Part shown: piece after piece, positions 33,989-47,018 of the stretch
Layout: the number at the start of each line of letters is the position of its first letter
Numbering within the stretch: the stretch's first letter is position 1
Made by a program: the position numbers and the translations under genes
Assembly (NCBI RefSeq): GCF_030272615.1
Contig: NC_081405.1
Span: 604,732,177-604,796,176, forward strand
Reading direction: 5' to 3'
Length of the DNA stretch: 64,000 nt
Source of the DNA: Cryptomeria japonica
Lineage: Eukaryota; Streptophyta; Pinopsida; Cupressales; Cupressaceae
Notes under the pieces: generated by a model
Told to the model about the DNA's origin: nothing
Database searches by the model: none
The model's input: the letters and a program-made list of their open reading frames with translations, nothing else

Positions 33989-35680
33989 TGTTAATCCTAT
34001 GAGTATCCGGTTAATACTAAGAGGTGGGGGGTGAATCAGTGTTAAGACCAATTGAAAATTTAACTCAAAAACTAACTTATATCAGATCTGAAACCATTTA
34101 ACAAATATCTCAACTTCTTTAATCAGATCTAATTACCTCTTTATCAGATTTTCATAACACATTAATCAAATCATTTGCCACAACTATCAATACTTTCACC
34201 ACCAAAGCAATCATATAAACTTGATCAATTATAAACTCATTAATCTTATCAATCAAATCAAATACTTTCTCAAACAACTCCTTATCAGTACTGGTAACCT
34301 CTGATAAACTTCTAATAAAACATCATAATCGGTGCCTTAGAAATAATGCATGAAATAAAACATAAACAAGAACATCACGTGAAAAAAATTTCACACATGA
34401 ACACCATAAGTTTTTGACGTGGAAACCCAAATAGGGAAAAAAATAGTGGGAGTTGGCACCCACAAATATTTGTACTCTTTTGAAGTACGCCCTGTTAGGA
34501 GCTTGCAATACACCTAGTTAGGAGCAGACCTTGTTAGGAGTCACCCGATTAAGTGATTTGTCTAGAAGCCCAATTAGGATCTTGATGATCTATTAGGATC
34601 AATCTCATGAGAGGATTTAACACTCTTTTGAGAGATGCCCTATTAGGACCTACTTGGTTAAGGAATTTAACCTGCTACAACTGTTAGGGAACAACAGTAA
34701 GAAAATGATCTGTTACTTGCACTTCTCTGCTTGCTTGATCAGATTTAGTTAAACACAACACTCTGAAACTCTCAAGAAGATCTCACACTTTACTTGGATG
34801 GCTTAATACATTCTCTAAGACCACCGACACAATAAACATCAACTGTGTCATCCTAAATTGCCATCTCAACTAAGTTGGGCACAAAAACCTAATTCCATCA
34901 TGAATTTATAATTCAAATCTTAAGAGATCATCACAGATTGTTATACAAATAATTACAACAAATTAAAATGCAATATCAACCATTACTTGGTCGTAACCCA
35001 TCTTGGAAATCTGATCTGTACCAAAGTCAAACCCTCAAAACACTCTACTAAGAGTTTCATTGATTCCCAATAAATTCTTCCTTGGATCGTGCCAAAACAA
35101 TAATTAAATCTTTCACGGGTTGTGCCATGTTACCAACTTCATGTAGACTCGCTGTCGATCACTGTCATAACAGAAATCATTACCAGTTTTATGATATCTT
35201 CATTGGTCTTAAACCCTACTAAACCCTTAGCAAAACTTCATCAGAAATTTGAAACACGCCTTCCAGTAATATCTACAAGTTCCAGTTCTGATCAGATACA
35301 CCTTTCCATGATACAAGTTCACCATCCAAACCACGAATCACCAATCATCGCCAATCGTCCGATCCAATGAAAACATCTATGCTTTACTAGTTAAAGTCCT
35401 ATTTCATAGACTTTAGTTCTCTACTGGTAAACTTTGTCTTCTGGTAAACCAAATCACTCAGATGACAAAAGAAAATATTAGGAACATTAGTTGCCATGAA
35501 TGACAACACAAATAACTGATCATGTCATCTATTCACAAAATCTCAATCTCTTTATCACAAATAGAATCTAATCATAGAATCTCAATCTCTTCATCACAAA
35601 TAGACTCTATCCTTTACTAGTGTAGTCACCCATCTTCAATTGCATCACCTGATCAACATCAGTTATGCCAAATGCCAACA
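33989..35680 (-). repeat. 3' LTR of copia A
   Basis: Starts TGTTAATCCTATGAG and ends CCAACA before the polypurine tract. It aligns throughout with 40290-42028. The + strand carries the repeated words CCTGTTAGGAG/CTTAGGAG, a short degenerate internal repeat at about 34490-34660. Confidence 0.9.
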
Positions 35681-36092
35681 ATCTCCCCCTTTGGCATTGA
35701 TGGTAACACCAATTAGATATACAATCAGAGTAACATCATCATCTGCAACTTGCTTGCTGATATCACATCATCTGCTGATTCTCCTCCTTTTGTCATCTCC
35801 CCCTTAACCAATGCTTCTCTCAATCTTATCTTCAACTTTCATATCTGATTTCTATTCTTCTTCCCCTTTGACAACAATGCCAAAGATGTAAATGCATCAC
35901 TTGTGTTCAATTCTGTTGCTGCCTCTTCCAACATCTCCGCTACTCAAATCGGAAAAATTATAACAGAGCATTAAATCAGAACTTTACTTCAGACTTGCTC
36001 CCCCAAAGGAGTAACCTACACCTTCATCAATCCTTAGTGAAAAATAAACATGAAATGCTCGAGATTGATGGATCTCCATCATTCTAGTTCTT

Positions 36093-39000
36093 TCAGTGTA
36101 GGGGTCCAACTCCTAGTTTACCTCCAAGAAACTCAAAGGTACCCTTGGGTAAGGGCTTAGTAAAGATATCAACTAACTGATCTTTACTGTTCACATATTC
36201 CATCTTCACCTCCTTTTCTTGAAGTATTTCCCTTAGGAAGTGATACTTCAATTCAATGTTCTTGGTTCTGGAATGAAGTATAGGATTCTTAGAAATATTT
36301 ATTTCACATGTATTATCACAATAGATAGTCACCGGTTCAGACATATCTATCTTGAATCCTTCTAGCACATGTCTCATCCATATTGCCTGCATGCAATTCA
36401 TGGATGCATCTACATACTCTTCTTCAACTGTAGAATGAGAAACACATGTTTATTTCTTGCTCGTCCATGCCACTAATCTTTCTCCAAGTAGAAAAGCTCC
36501 ACCAGTTGTGCTTTTCCAATAATCCACATTACCCGCCCAATCAATATCAGTAAAGACATCCAAAGTAAAATCTCCTTTATAGGGATACCATAAACCATAG
36601 TCTACTGTACCTTTGAGACACCAAAAAATTCTCTTCACAACCACCATGTGACTCTCCTTAGGCTCCTTTTGAAATCTAGCCACTAATCCAACAACATGAT
36701 CAATATTCGGTCTGCTATGGAAAACATAGTGTAGCTTGCCAATCATAGATTTGTACTCCTTTTCACTAACAATAGGGGAATCATCTTCCTCTGACAACTT
36801 GCATCTTTTCACCATCGTTGTTCCAACTAGTTTGCAATCTTCCATGTCAAAAGTCTTCAACACCTCTTTGATATACCTGGTTTGACAAATAACAATACCA
36901 CCATCCAGTTGTTGAACCTGGAAGCCAATAAAGAACTTTATTTGACCGATTAGAGACATTTCAAATTCTTTTTTCATTATATCAACAAAGTCCATACACA
37001 TGTCATCATTTCCACCAAAAAATTATGTCATCAACAAACACTTCTACTATCAGCATCTTGTCTCCATCAGTCTTCAAATAAATGTTGCTGTCCTCACTAG
37101 TATGTTGGAATCCAATTTTGATCAAATGTGGATGTAATCTCTCATACCATTCCTTCGATGCCTGCTTTAGACCATATAGTTCTTTGTGCAATTTACACAC
37201 CATGTCCTTATCATCAGTCAAGGAAAATCCATCCGGCTGTTCAATGTATACTTATTCTTCTAGAATCCCATTTAGAAAGGCTGACTTGACATCCATTTGG
37301 TAAAATTTGAGTCCCTTATATGCAACAAATGCTAGCAGCATCCTTACTCCTAATCTAGCAATAGGTGCAAATGTTTCACCATAATCCTCACCTTCCTCTT
37401 GAGCATACCCTTTGCAGACTAACATTGCCTTATTTCTTACAATCTTTGCTTCTTCATCCAATTTATTCCTAAAGACCCACTTTGTTCCAATTACATTCTC
37501 ATCCTCCATTCTAGGAACGAGTGACCATGTCTGATTCTTCTCAATTTAATCTATTTCTTCATTCATTGCATTCACCCAATCATCATCCTTTAGTGCTTCT
37601 TTAACTGTCTTGGTTTCAATTGTAGATATCAAACATGAATTCTCTCGGATCTTTCTCCTGGTTTGCACACCTACATTGTTATCACTGATTATTTGCTCTT
37701 GTGAATGACTCAATTTGACATATCTAGGTATTGCATGTGCCAGTTCTGCATCTTTTTCATTAGGTTCTTCATCGTCTTCCTCACTGTCATCGCTTACCGG
37801 TTGAACATCTAATTTTGCATTTGCCGAGTCTTCATTGTTCTTTGCTTCCGCTTCAATGATCATAAACGTTTCCTCATTATCACCCTTCTCAAGTTCTGGT
37901 ATGGTTGTACGTTCAGACTTATTAGATAGATCATCAACTTTTACATTAGGAATTTCAACATTTTTCTTAGTTCTCTTATTGTAACATTTATATGCCTTAC
38001 TCTTAGAAGAGTAACCAAGAAAAATTCCCACATCATATTTTGCATCAAATTTATCAGTGTAGTTATCTCTCTTAATAAAACATTGACTTCTAAATATTTT
38101 AAAATAACTTACACAAGGGGTTTTTTCATACCGTAACTCATAGGGTGTCTTATTGTTTCCTCTCTTTACTAGTTCCCGGTTTAGAGTGTATACAACAATA
38201 CTGGCCACTTCTTTCCAAAATATTTTGGATACATTGCCTTGCAATAACATGGTTCTTACAGCTTCAACTATTGTTATGTTCATCCTTTCTGCTATGCCAT
38301 TTTGTTGTGGTGTCCTCAGAGTAGAAATCTGTCTCTTTATACCTTGTTCATCACAATACTTAACAAATTCATCAGATGTGAATTCACCTCCTTAGTATGA
38401 TCTTAAACACTTCAAGTTCTTACCGGTTTCCTTCTCAACCAAAGCTTTAAATGATTTTAATTTATTAAATGCTTCTAATTTCTCTCTTAAAAATGTCACC
38501 CACATCATTTTAAAATAATCATTGGTGAAGATCATGAAATACCTATCACCGTAATAACTCTTTGTTCTCATAGGGTCACAAAGAGTAGTATGTACCAAAT
38601 CTAAAACATTCTCAGAAATACAATTCTTTCTCTTGAAAGAAATAGAGGTCATCTTACCGATTTGACAATCTTTGCATATCACACTATACGGTTTGACAAG
38701 TTGGGGTAATCCTCTTACAACACTTGACTTGCTTATCTTAACCAAATTATCAAAATTAACATGATAACATCTTTTATGCCACAACCAACCATCTTCCATT
38801 CTTGCAACTAGACAATTATTAATATTACTCTTCAAGTGGAATAAGTTACCTCTAGTTTGCTTCTCAGTAGCAATCAGTTCACCATTACCTCCAATAATTC
38901 TGTAGACTCCACTTTTAAAATTAAGCAAACTACCTTTATCATTGAGCTGGCCAACACTTAAAAGATTATGCTTAAAACCATCAACCCAAAATACATCATC

Positions 39001-39477
39001 AACATTACTCTTTCCATTTAGAGAGATTGAACCTTTACCTTTCACCATGCAAGGAGAGTTATTTACAAGTCTAACAACACCTCCATCAAATTAATTAAGG
39101 GTTATGAACTTACTTTTATCTCCGGCCATGTGGTGTGAGCAACCACTATCTATAATCCATTCATCACTATTCTCCATATGAGATACTAGTTCCTTTTCAT
39201 TAAACAGTTCCTCCTTCATGGCTACAAACACAATTTCTTCATTGTCATCTTCTTCTTCTGACTCCTCATCGGTCACACCTTCATCTACTGCAACATAACA
39301 ATGTTTCTTGCCCTTTCCTTTGAATATTCTAAACTCCTCTTTCTTATTAGTGTTAGGGCAGTTAGCAACAATACGATCAATTTTACTACAAGAGAAACAC
39401 TTCAAAGGTAGCTTTCCTTTATACTTACTAGTGCCTCTTGGAAATCTCTTTGCTAAAAGTGCCTCAAGCTCCATCAC
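36093..39477 (-). pseudogene. copia A pol, degenerate
   Basis: Open stretches in order: knuckle and protease (39477-39091, WIIDSGCSHHMAGDK intact), pre-integrase and integrase start (39048-38392), integrase C-terminal part (38283-37546), RT (37509-37252, 37221-37006 with FVDD), late RT/RNase H (37001-36450, 36401-36093). All but the last two share one frame. One extra T in the run after FVDDIIF shifts it. The second integrase catalytic Asp is Tyr in RSY-stop-GGEF. Stops in DQIEKN and KKQTC read as CAA to TAA. Inactive, but relatively well preserved. Confidence 0.9.
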
Positions 39478-39501
39478 TTGATCTTCATTGTCTTCATTTC
39501 C

Positions 39502-40215
39502 CTAGTTACTTCCATGACTTGTCTTGCACTCATGATTTTGACATATGTCTTTTCCCTTTCGAGTAGATGAACCAGTAATAGAAGTTTTAAAGGCAGATTC
39601 AGTAGATTTTGTCACACTATTGTCAAAACTATTTAACTCAGAAGATGTAAGCTTACCAATCAATGAATCAACAATTAGCTTATCCTTTAAAATAGATCTA
39701 AGTTCTTGGATTGCCGATACTCTTATAGCATACTGAGGTTGAAGAGTTTTGAGCATTTTACTGACTATAGTATCATCTTCTATTTTGCCTCCAGCACTCT
39801 TTATACCACCAACAACTTCTTTGATTCTCTGACCATACTGTACAATATTATCTCCTTCAAGCATTGTCATGTCATTGAACTTTTCTCTCAAGCTTTCCTC
39901 TTTGGCTCTTTGGACATGCTGATCTCCTCCATAGATTGTCTCTAAATTTTCCCAAACCTCACCCACAGTTTCCAATCCTTGAACATCAATATATTCTGAA
40001 TCAGATAAAGTACTTACAATAGATTCTAGGGCTTGCATTTTATCTTGCCGCTCTCTGAGTTCATCCAATATCAAGGGAGTAGTGGTAGGAGCAACATATG
40101 TTGTTTCAGCTTGTTTCCAATATTGTGCACCAAGACCTTTGATGTAGATCTTCATTCTGTCTTTCCAGATCTTGTAGTTATCCTTGTTGAACTTGGGACC
40201 CTCTTTCTTCATCAT
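39502..40215 (-). CDS. copia A Gag (N-terminal part)
   Basis: 237 codons open from the ATG at 40215 (MMKKEGPKFNKDNYKIWKDR), with the copia capsid region (LSDSEYIDVQGL, VWENLETIYGGD, MLKTLQPQYAIR). It ends at TAG (39504-39502) before the zinc knuckle. The knuckle continues in the same frame at about 39400-39360, but its His is Arg (CFSCSKIDRIVANC). Close in sequence to the gag of copia D. Confidence 0.85.
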   Translation of the reverse strand: MMKKEGPKFNKDNYKIWKDRMKIYIKGLGAQYWKQAETTYVAPTTTPLILDELRERQDKMQALESIVSTLSDSEYIDVQGLETVGEVWENLETIYGGDQHVQRAKEESLREKFNDMTMLEGDNIVQYGQRIKEVVGGIKSAGGKIEDDTIVSKMLKTLQPQYAIRVSAIQELRSILKDKLIVDSLIGKLTSSELNSFDNSVTKSTESAFKTSITGSSTRKGKDICQNHECKTSHGSN

Positions 40216-40275
40216 CTTGACTTTCTCAGAATCTTTTCCTCAATTGGTTAGGCTTTCTGCATAGAGAGGACCAAA

Positions 40276-40287
40276 GCTTTGATACCA
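40276..40287 (-). other. Primer-binding site of copia A (one mismatch)
   Basis: The minus strand reads TGGTATCAAAGC, the initiator tRNA-Met site with one G-to-A change, two bases from the LTR. Confidence 0.85.
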
Positions 40288-40289
40288 AT

Positions 40290-42028
40290 TGTTAATCCTA
40301 TGAGGATCTAGTTAATACTGAGGGGGGGGGGGGTTGAATCAGTGTTAAGACCAATTGAAACTTTAACTCAAAAACAAAATTATATTAGATTTGAAACCAT
40401 TTAACAAATATATCAAATTCTTTAATTAGATCTAATAACCTCTTTATTAGATTTTCTTTACACATTAATCAAATCATTTACCACAACTATCAATACTTTC
40501 ACCACCAAAGCAATCATATAAACTTGATCAATTATCAACTCATTAATCTTATCAATCAGATCAAATAATTTCTCAAACAACTCCTTATCAGTACTGATAA
40601 CCTCTGATAAACTTATGATAAAACGTCATAATTGGTGTCTAAAAATAATGCATGAAATGAAACATAAACAAGAACATCACATGAAAAACATTCCACACAT
40701 GAACACCATAAGTTTTTGACGTGGAAACCCGCATAGGGAAAAACCACGGTGGGAGTTGGAACCCAAAAATATTTGTACTCTTTTGAAGTACACCATGTTA
40801 GGAGGTTAGCCCTGTTAGGAGCTTACAATACGCCTGGTTAGGAGCAGACCCTGTTAGGAGTCACACGGTTAAGGGATTTTCCTAGCAGCCCAATTAGAAG
40901 CTTGATGATCTGTTAGGATCAACCTCATGAGAGGATTTAACACTCTTTTGAGAGATGCCTTGTTAGGGGACTTAAATGTTTAAGGCCTGTTCGGACCTAC
41001 TGGTTAAGGGATTTATCCTGGTGCAACTGTTAGGGAACACTAGTAATAAAACGATCTGTTACTTTTGCTTCTTTGCTTGCTTTATCAGATCTAGTTAAAC
41101 ACAACACTCTGCAACTCTTAGGCATATCTCACACTTGACTTGCATGGCTTAACACATTCTCTAAGACCACCGACACAATAAACATCAACTGTGTCATCCT
41201 AAATAACCATCTCAACTAGGTCAGCCACAAAACCCTAATTACATCATGAATTTACAATTCAAATCTTAGGAGATCATCACATATCATTATATAGATCATT
41301 ACAACAAATTACAATACAATATCAACCATTGGTTGATTGTAACCCATCATGGAAATTCGATATGTACAAAAGTCAAACCCTCAAAACACTCTACTAAGCA
41401 TTTCGCTGATTCCCAAGAAATTATTCCTTGAATCACGCCAAAACAACAATTAAATATTTCATGCGGGTTGTTCCATGTTACCAACTTCATGTAGTCTTGC
41501 CATCGATCACTGTCATAACAAAAATCACTACTGTTTGATGATTTCTTCACCGGTCTTAAACCCTACTAAAAACCTAGCAAAAATTCATTAGAAATTTGAA
41601 ACACGCTTTTCGGTAATCTCGACAAGTTCCAGTTCTGGTCAGATACACCTTTCCATGATACAAGTTCACCATCCAAACCACAAATCACCAATCATCGCCG
41701 ATCGTCCAATCCAATGAAAACATCTCTGCTTCATTGGTTAAAGTCCCATTTCATAGACTTTAGTTCTCTACCGTTAAACTCCGTGTTTCGGTAAACCAAA
41801 TCACTTAGATGATAAAAAAAAATATCAGGAACATTAGTTTCCATCAATGACAACACAAATAATTGATCATGTCATCTATTCACAAAATCTCCTTCTCTTC
41901 ATCACAAATAGAATCTAATCATAAAATCTCAATCTCTTCATCACAAATAGACTTCTATCCTTTTTCGGTGCATTCATCCATCTTCAACTGCATCACCTCA
42001 TCTGCATGAGTTATGCCAAATGTCAACA
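40290..42028 (-). repeat. 5' LTR of copia A
   Basis: Starts TGTTAATCCTATGAG two bases from the primer-binding site and includes a 13-base G-run near 40321-40334. About 47 bp longer than the other LTR, with visible substitutions throughout, so the insertion is not recent. Confidence 0.9.
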
Positions 42029-42033
42029 GTTTC

Positions 42034-42179
42034 AATGATTTCATCCTCTTGTAACAAAATATCCTTTGAAATAAAAGATATATTACGAGAGGGATCAAAG
42101 GCATAGAGTGACATAGGTAAATCTAAGTCACCATCACAAGCATGAAAATGAACATCATTAGCACTTTGAATAAAGTTAG
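42034..42179 (-). pseudogene. Ty3 coding piece between copia A and copia B
   Basis: 146 bp of the host Ty3 element, encoding on the minus strand SANDVHFHACDGDLDLPM and ISKDILLQEDEIIE. It is in frame with the text left of copia A. The last five bases (GTTAG, 42175-42179) are the target-site duplication of copia B. Confidence 0.75.
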
Positions 42180-43040
42180 TGTTGGGAAAATTGTGTCTCA
42201 ATCTTGTGTTTACATAAGATTACTATTTATAGTAATTTTTCTCCCCGAAGCTTTTGGTTGGCTAGATAAGTATTCCGGTAAAGTTATGTCGCAAGATCAC
42301 AACTAGTTTTGAAGATATTAAATTTTTGATTTTGGAGGGGTCTAATGAAAGGTTTAGATTTGATTTTGAGGACTTTAGAGGCCCCTAAATGCCATGAAAA
42401 GTGGGAATAAATGACATAGCTATTTATGAGGCAATAGAGAACTTCGTGATATTTCCAATGCTTCAAACAGTTTGTCAATCGAACACACGGTTCACAAGTT
42501 ATGGCCTCCGAAAGTTTGTACTCCTGAAATAGGAAATATAAAATATATTGAACACATAAATGAGCTGTAAAAGGGAGGGACACATGTTGATGTGTGTTTT
42601 AACATGTCATAGGATATCTAGAAGGGAGATAAGGTTGGCTACACCTTATTGGGTGGTTTTAGCCCATGGTTTTGTAATACCGTTTGATGGTTTCTTGTAT
42701 TGTATATCCTTTATATGAGGTGCGTGAGATAGAGGTTGTGTGTAAGAGTCTTATGGCTATTGAGTTACCTTAAAATATTTGATTAGTGGTAGTACTCATG
42801 CGAAGAGATTTCTGTGCAAGTATATTGTAATATGTTTTGATTAATATATTGGGCAGCTTTTGGAGTGTGGGGTTTTTCTCCTGAAAGGGTTTTCCCCATG
42901 TAGATCACTATGTTATGGTTTGAATGTTATTATATCTATTTCTATTTTTTGTAACTGTTGTGAGGATCTATAAAATATTTTGCATTACCCTCCTCTCAAG
43001 GTTAGTATAGGAAGTTGTTCTGCTACTTAAATTCCTTACA
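42180..43040 (+). repeat. 5' LTR of copia B
   Basis: 861 bp, TGTTGGGAAAATTGTG...CCTTACA. It includes TGTGGGGTTTTTCTCC near 42869, which is also present in the 3' LTR. Confidence 0.9.
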
Positions 43041-43042
43041 AG

Positions 43043-43054
43043 TGGTATCAGAGC
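43043..43054 (+). other. Primer-binding site of copia B
   Basis: TGGTATCAGAGC, two bases after the LTR. Complementary to initiator tRNA-Met. Confidence 0.95.
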
Positions 43055-43163
43055 TTGATCACCTTTGGTTTCAGTTGTGGGTTGTTGGGCTTTTTCAACT
43101 AATCTAGATTTGAGTGGGAGATTGTGCAGAAGACACTTTTGATCTTGTTGCAGGAATTTTCAG

Positions 43164-46100
43164 ATGGCAAGTTTGTCAGGGAAAATAGATGTGGATAAAT
43201 TTAATGGAACAAATTTTGAGATGTGGAAGTTGAAGATGGAAGATCTGCTAATAGATTAAGATCTATGGGATGCTATTGATGCGAATGTCCAAAGGCCCTC
43301 AGATCCTACTACGATGAATATGTATGATGTTATGGACCAAAAAGCCAAGGGTCTAATCATAGTGTGCATGGAAGACTCTATTCTGATCAATGTCCATGAA
43401 GAAAAACTTGCAAAGAAGCTATGGACTAAGCTTGGTGAAATGTATCAAGCAAAATATTTATTAAATCAGTTTTTCTTGAGGAAGAAATAATATTCCTTGA
43501 ATATGGAAGAGGGTAGATGAATTGTAGACCACCTAGAAGTATTCAATATGTTTGTGGCTCAATTAGTATCAATCGGTGTTAAGATGAACAAAGAGGAGAA
43601 ATGCTAGATCTTTCTTTGTTCTTTGCCCGATTTGTGGGATTCTCTTGTTATGGCTATCGGTAGTACTTCTGTTGTTTTGAATTTTGAAGATGTGGTGGGT
43701 GCCCTACTTGGTGAAGAGATGCAAAGGAAGGTATGCCTAAGTTCAAAGGAATCCCTAACAGTTCATGGAAGACCTAAGGAGAAAGGTAAGAAGAATGAGA
43801 AGCACAATAAGTCCAAATCGGGAGGGAGATCCAAATCTCCTAGAAAGTCCAAAGTCATTTGCTAGAATTATGGTAAACAAGGTCACATCCGTAAGGAATA
43901 CAAAGAAGAAAAGAAGAAGATTGATTATGATTCCGAGTCCAAGAAGGAAGATGGTGATGCATTTGTTGCAGCTTTGGCGACTCATACAGGTGATGATTCC
44001 TGGTTAATTGACTCAGGTGCATCTTTTCATATAGCTGCCAATAGAGTTTTCTTTTTTGAATATGAAGAATTTAATGGAGGTAAGGTGTACTTGGGTGATG
44101 ATTCACATTTAGATATTGTTGGTCGAGGTACAACTAGAATCAAGTTTAGAATAAAAAGGATTAATGGTGTGCTGCATATCCTTGGGTTAAAATGAAATCT
44201 ATTATCAGTGAGTAAACTGATAGATGCGGGTGTGTAGGTAGTCGTTCATGAAGTAGGATGTAAGATGATTAAGGGTGCTATGATAATTGTTAAAGGTGTC
44301 AGGTTTGACACTTTGTATAAGCTAGATGCATACACTGTTGAGTGTAATAACACTTATATAAAAAGTAAATCCGTGGAAGATTTGAGGGTTTCACTTTCAG
44401 TAGATTGAAACGGCTTTTGGGTATCTAAGGGTGGTATTTCTTTTGAAGCAATGTTACTTGCAGAGAAGACTATGTTATGGCACCAGAGGCTTGGCCACAT
44501 TGAAGAAAAGGGTCTAAGGACCTTGAAAAATCAAAAAACCTTGTTGAAGGATTGAATGATTGTAATCTCGACTTTGATTTCTATGAGCATTACATTTATG
44601 GAAAATAAAACTGCATTTAGTTTTACTTGAGTTCTTATAAAACTTGTGGTGTTTTGGATCTTATTCATTCTGATGTGTTTGGTCCTGTAGATGTTCCTTC
44701 GATTGGAGTATCCACATATTATGTTTCATTTATTGAAGATTTTAGTATAAGGACATGGGTATATTTTCTAAAGGGTAAATCTAAAGTTTTCAGTCAATTT
44801 AAAGAATTTAAAGCAATGGTTGAGTTGTAGACTCAAAAGAAAAATAAATGTCTGAGGATTAGTAATGGTGGTGAATTTTTCTCTAATGATTTGATAGATT
44901 CTGTAAAGACTGTGGCATTAATAGACATAAGACAACTCCGCATTCTCCACAATAGAATGGAGTTGCAGAAAGAATGAACATGACACTGATGGAGAAGGCT
45001 AGGAGTATGTTGAGTAGTGTTGGTCTAGAACAAAAGTTTTGGGCTGAAGCTATTGCCACTGCTTGATACCTGATTAACAGGTCTCTTATATCAGCCCTTA
45101 TTGATAGAATGCCTATGGAAGCATGGTTGAGTCACAAGACTTCATTGAGACATCTTAGGGTTTTTGGTTGTGAGGCATATGGACATGTGCTAAAGGAGAA
45201 GTGAACAAAGTTGGAGAACAAGGCTGTGAAATGTATCTTCATCGGATATAGTTATGGTGTGAAAGGATACAAGCTTTGGGACCCTGTTGCACAAAAGTTA
45301 ATTCATAGTAGAAGTGTTATTTTTAGAGAAATTAAGTCTCCTTCTGTTACATTGAAGCCAAAAGATAATTAAGGAAGATGTGATTCAATTTCCTTCTACA
45401 CCTGAAAGAGTTGAATCTAGACCCCTAGATAGGCAAGAAGTTGAGGAGAGCTCGTCTATCTCTGAATCTTCAGAAGAGGAGGAAAAACCTCCAACTCAGC
45501 TTGTTCAAAGGTCTAAAAGACATAGAAAACCACCTGAAAGGTATTCACTTGATGATTGGAGATGTATTTTTTCTTTGAATACTAATATGGATGAATTGAA
45601 ATCTATAGAAGAGGAATTAGGTATGAATGATGCAGGATCTTGGAAGATTGCTATGGAAGAAGAAATGTCAGCTTTGAAAAAGAATGATACATGGGATCTT
45701 GTACCATTTCTTGAAGGACGAAATCCTGTTGGTTACAAATGGGTGTTCAAGAAAAAGATTGGTTAAGATGGAAGCATTGAGAAGTATAAAGAAAGGTTGG
45801 TTGCAAAAGGTTACTCTCAGGTTGAGGGTGTTGATTATGGTGAGATATTTTCTCCTGTTGCCAAAATGAAATCTATTAGATTTTTTCTTTCTATTGCTAC
45901 TGCTTATGACCTAGAGGTTGAGCAAATGGATGTGAAAACTTCTTTCCTTCATGGTGATTTGGAGGAGGATGTTTATATGACACAGTTGGAGCACTATGTG
46001 GTGAAAGGTAAAAGTAATTTGGTCTATAAATTAAAGAAATCTTTGTATGGCCTTAAATAGAGTCCTAGGATGTGGTACCAAAAATTTGATACATATATGT

Positions 46101-47013
46101 TGAGTTTGAGATTTGAGCATTCTAAATAAGATCACTATGTTTATTATAAATCTGATGGTGATCATTTCCTATACATTGCATTGTATGTTGATGATATGTT
46201 ATTCATTAGTAAAGGGAAAGGTATGATTTCAGAACTAAAGTCTTAGTTCGTTGCTAAATTTGAAATGAAAGATCTTGGTGTAGAGAAATATGTTATTGGG
46301 ATGGAAATTAGAAGAGATAGAGTGAACAAAAATATATGGATAGTAAGTATGTGAATCAGTGTTATAGAGGTTCAACATGCGGGATTGTAAACCATTTTGT
46401 GTTCCTTTTACAATTGGAATGAAACTATCTGCTGCAGATTGTCCTACATCCCCATCAAAGATGGAAGATATGAGTAGAGTGCCTTACCAAAGTGTAGTTG
46501 GAACTTTGATGTATGCTATGGTCTGTACTAGACTAGACATTACCCAAGCAATGAGAGTTTTATTCAGATATACGTCTAATCCTGGTAGAGTTCATTGGGA
46601 TGCAGTAAAAAGAGTCTTCAGATATTCAAAGTGTACCCCAAATTATTCTTTGTTTTATCATGGTAATTTAGTTGGAGATGTGATTTCCCTTGATATTCAT
46701 GGTTATGTGGATTTAGACTGGGCAGGTGATATTGATAGAAGAAGATCCACCAGTGCTTATGTGTTAACTTTATTTGGTGGTGCAATTAGTTGGATGAGTA
46801 ATCAATAGGCTATGGTTTCTTTGTCCACTAATGAAGAAGAGTATATGACAACTACTCATTCTTGTAAATAAGCCATTTGGCTTAAGAGACCGTGTTTAGA
46901 CATTGGAATAAAACAAGGAGCCATGACACTTTATTGTGATAGTCAAAGTGCGATCTGCCTAGGTAAGAACCCGACATTTCATGCTTGGACCAAACACATT
47001 GATGTTTAGTATC
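43164..47013 (+). pseudogene. copia B gag-pol, degenerate
   Basis: Gag starts MASLSGKIDVDKFNG at 43164 and soon meets stops. Its knuckle, near 43860-43905, reads C-stop-NYGKQGHIRKEY, so two Cys are lost. Protease WLIDSGASFH is intact (about 43998-44030). Integrase pieces include IHSDVFGP (44627-44830) and PQ-stop-NGVAERMN. RT spans 45797-46060 onward with LYVDDML. RNase H covers 46377-46808 (DLDWAGDIDRR) and then TKHID. More than a dozen stops. Several fit C-to-T change of a conserved Gln or Arg codon (PQQNG, LKQSPR, KSQF, LKRNLLS). Confidence 0.9.
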
Positions 47014-47018
47014 ATTTT

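Larger units (their letters stand above)
33989..42028 (-). mobile_element. Copia A, full-length, inserted in Ty3 element
   Basis: Two LTRs of 1692 and 1739 bp (33989-35680 and 40290-42028) begin TGTTAATCCTATGAG and end ...CAACA. A primer-binding site lies at 40276-40287 and a polypurine tract at 35681-35692 (minus GGGGGAGAT). Gag-pol lies between, in one minus-strand frame until a frameshift in RT. The flanking five bases are GTGTA and GTTTC, only a partial match. The interrupted Ty3 coding sequence nonetheless continues across the element, which supports the boundaries. Confidence 0.9.

Noticed and set aside
33984-42033. Perfect target duplication around copia A
   Set aside because: The flanking five bases are GTGTA and GTTTC. 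I report it as imperfect; the boundaries rest on LTR alignment and continuity of the host Ty3 frame.
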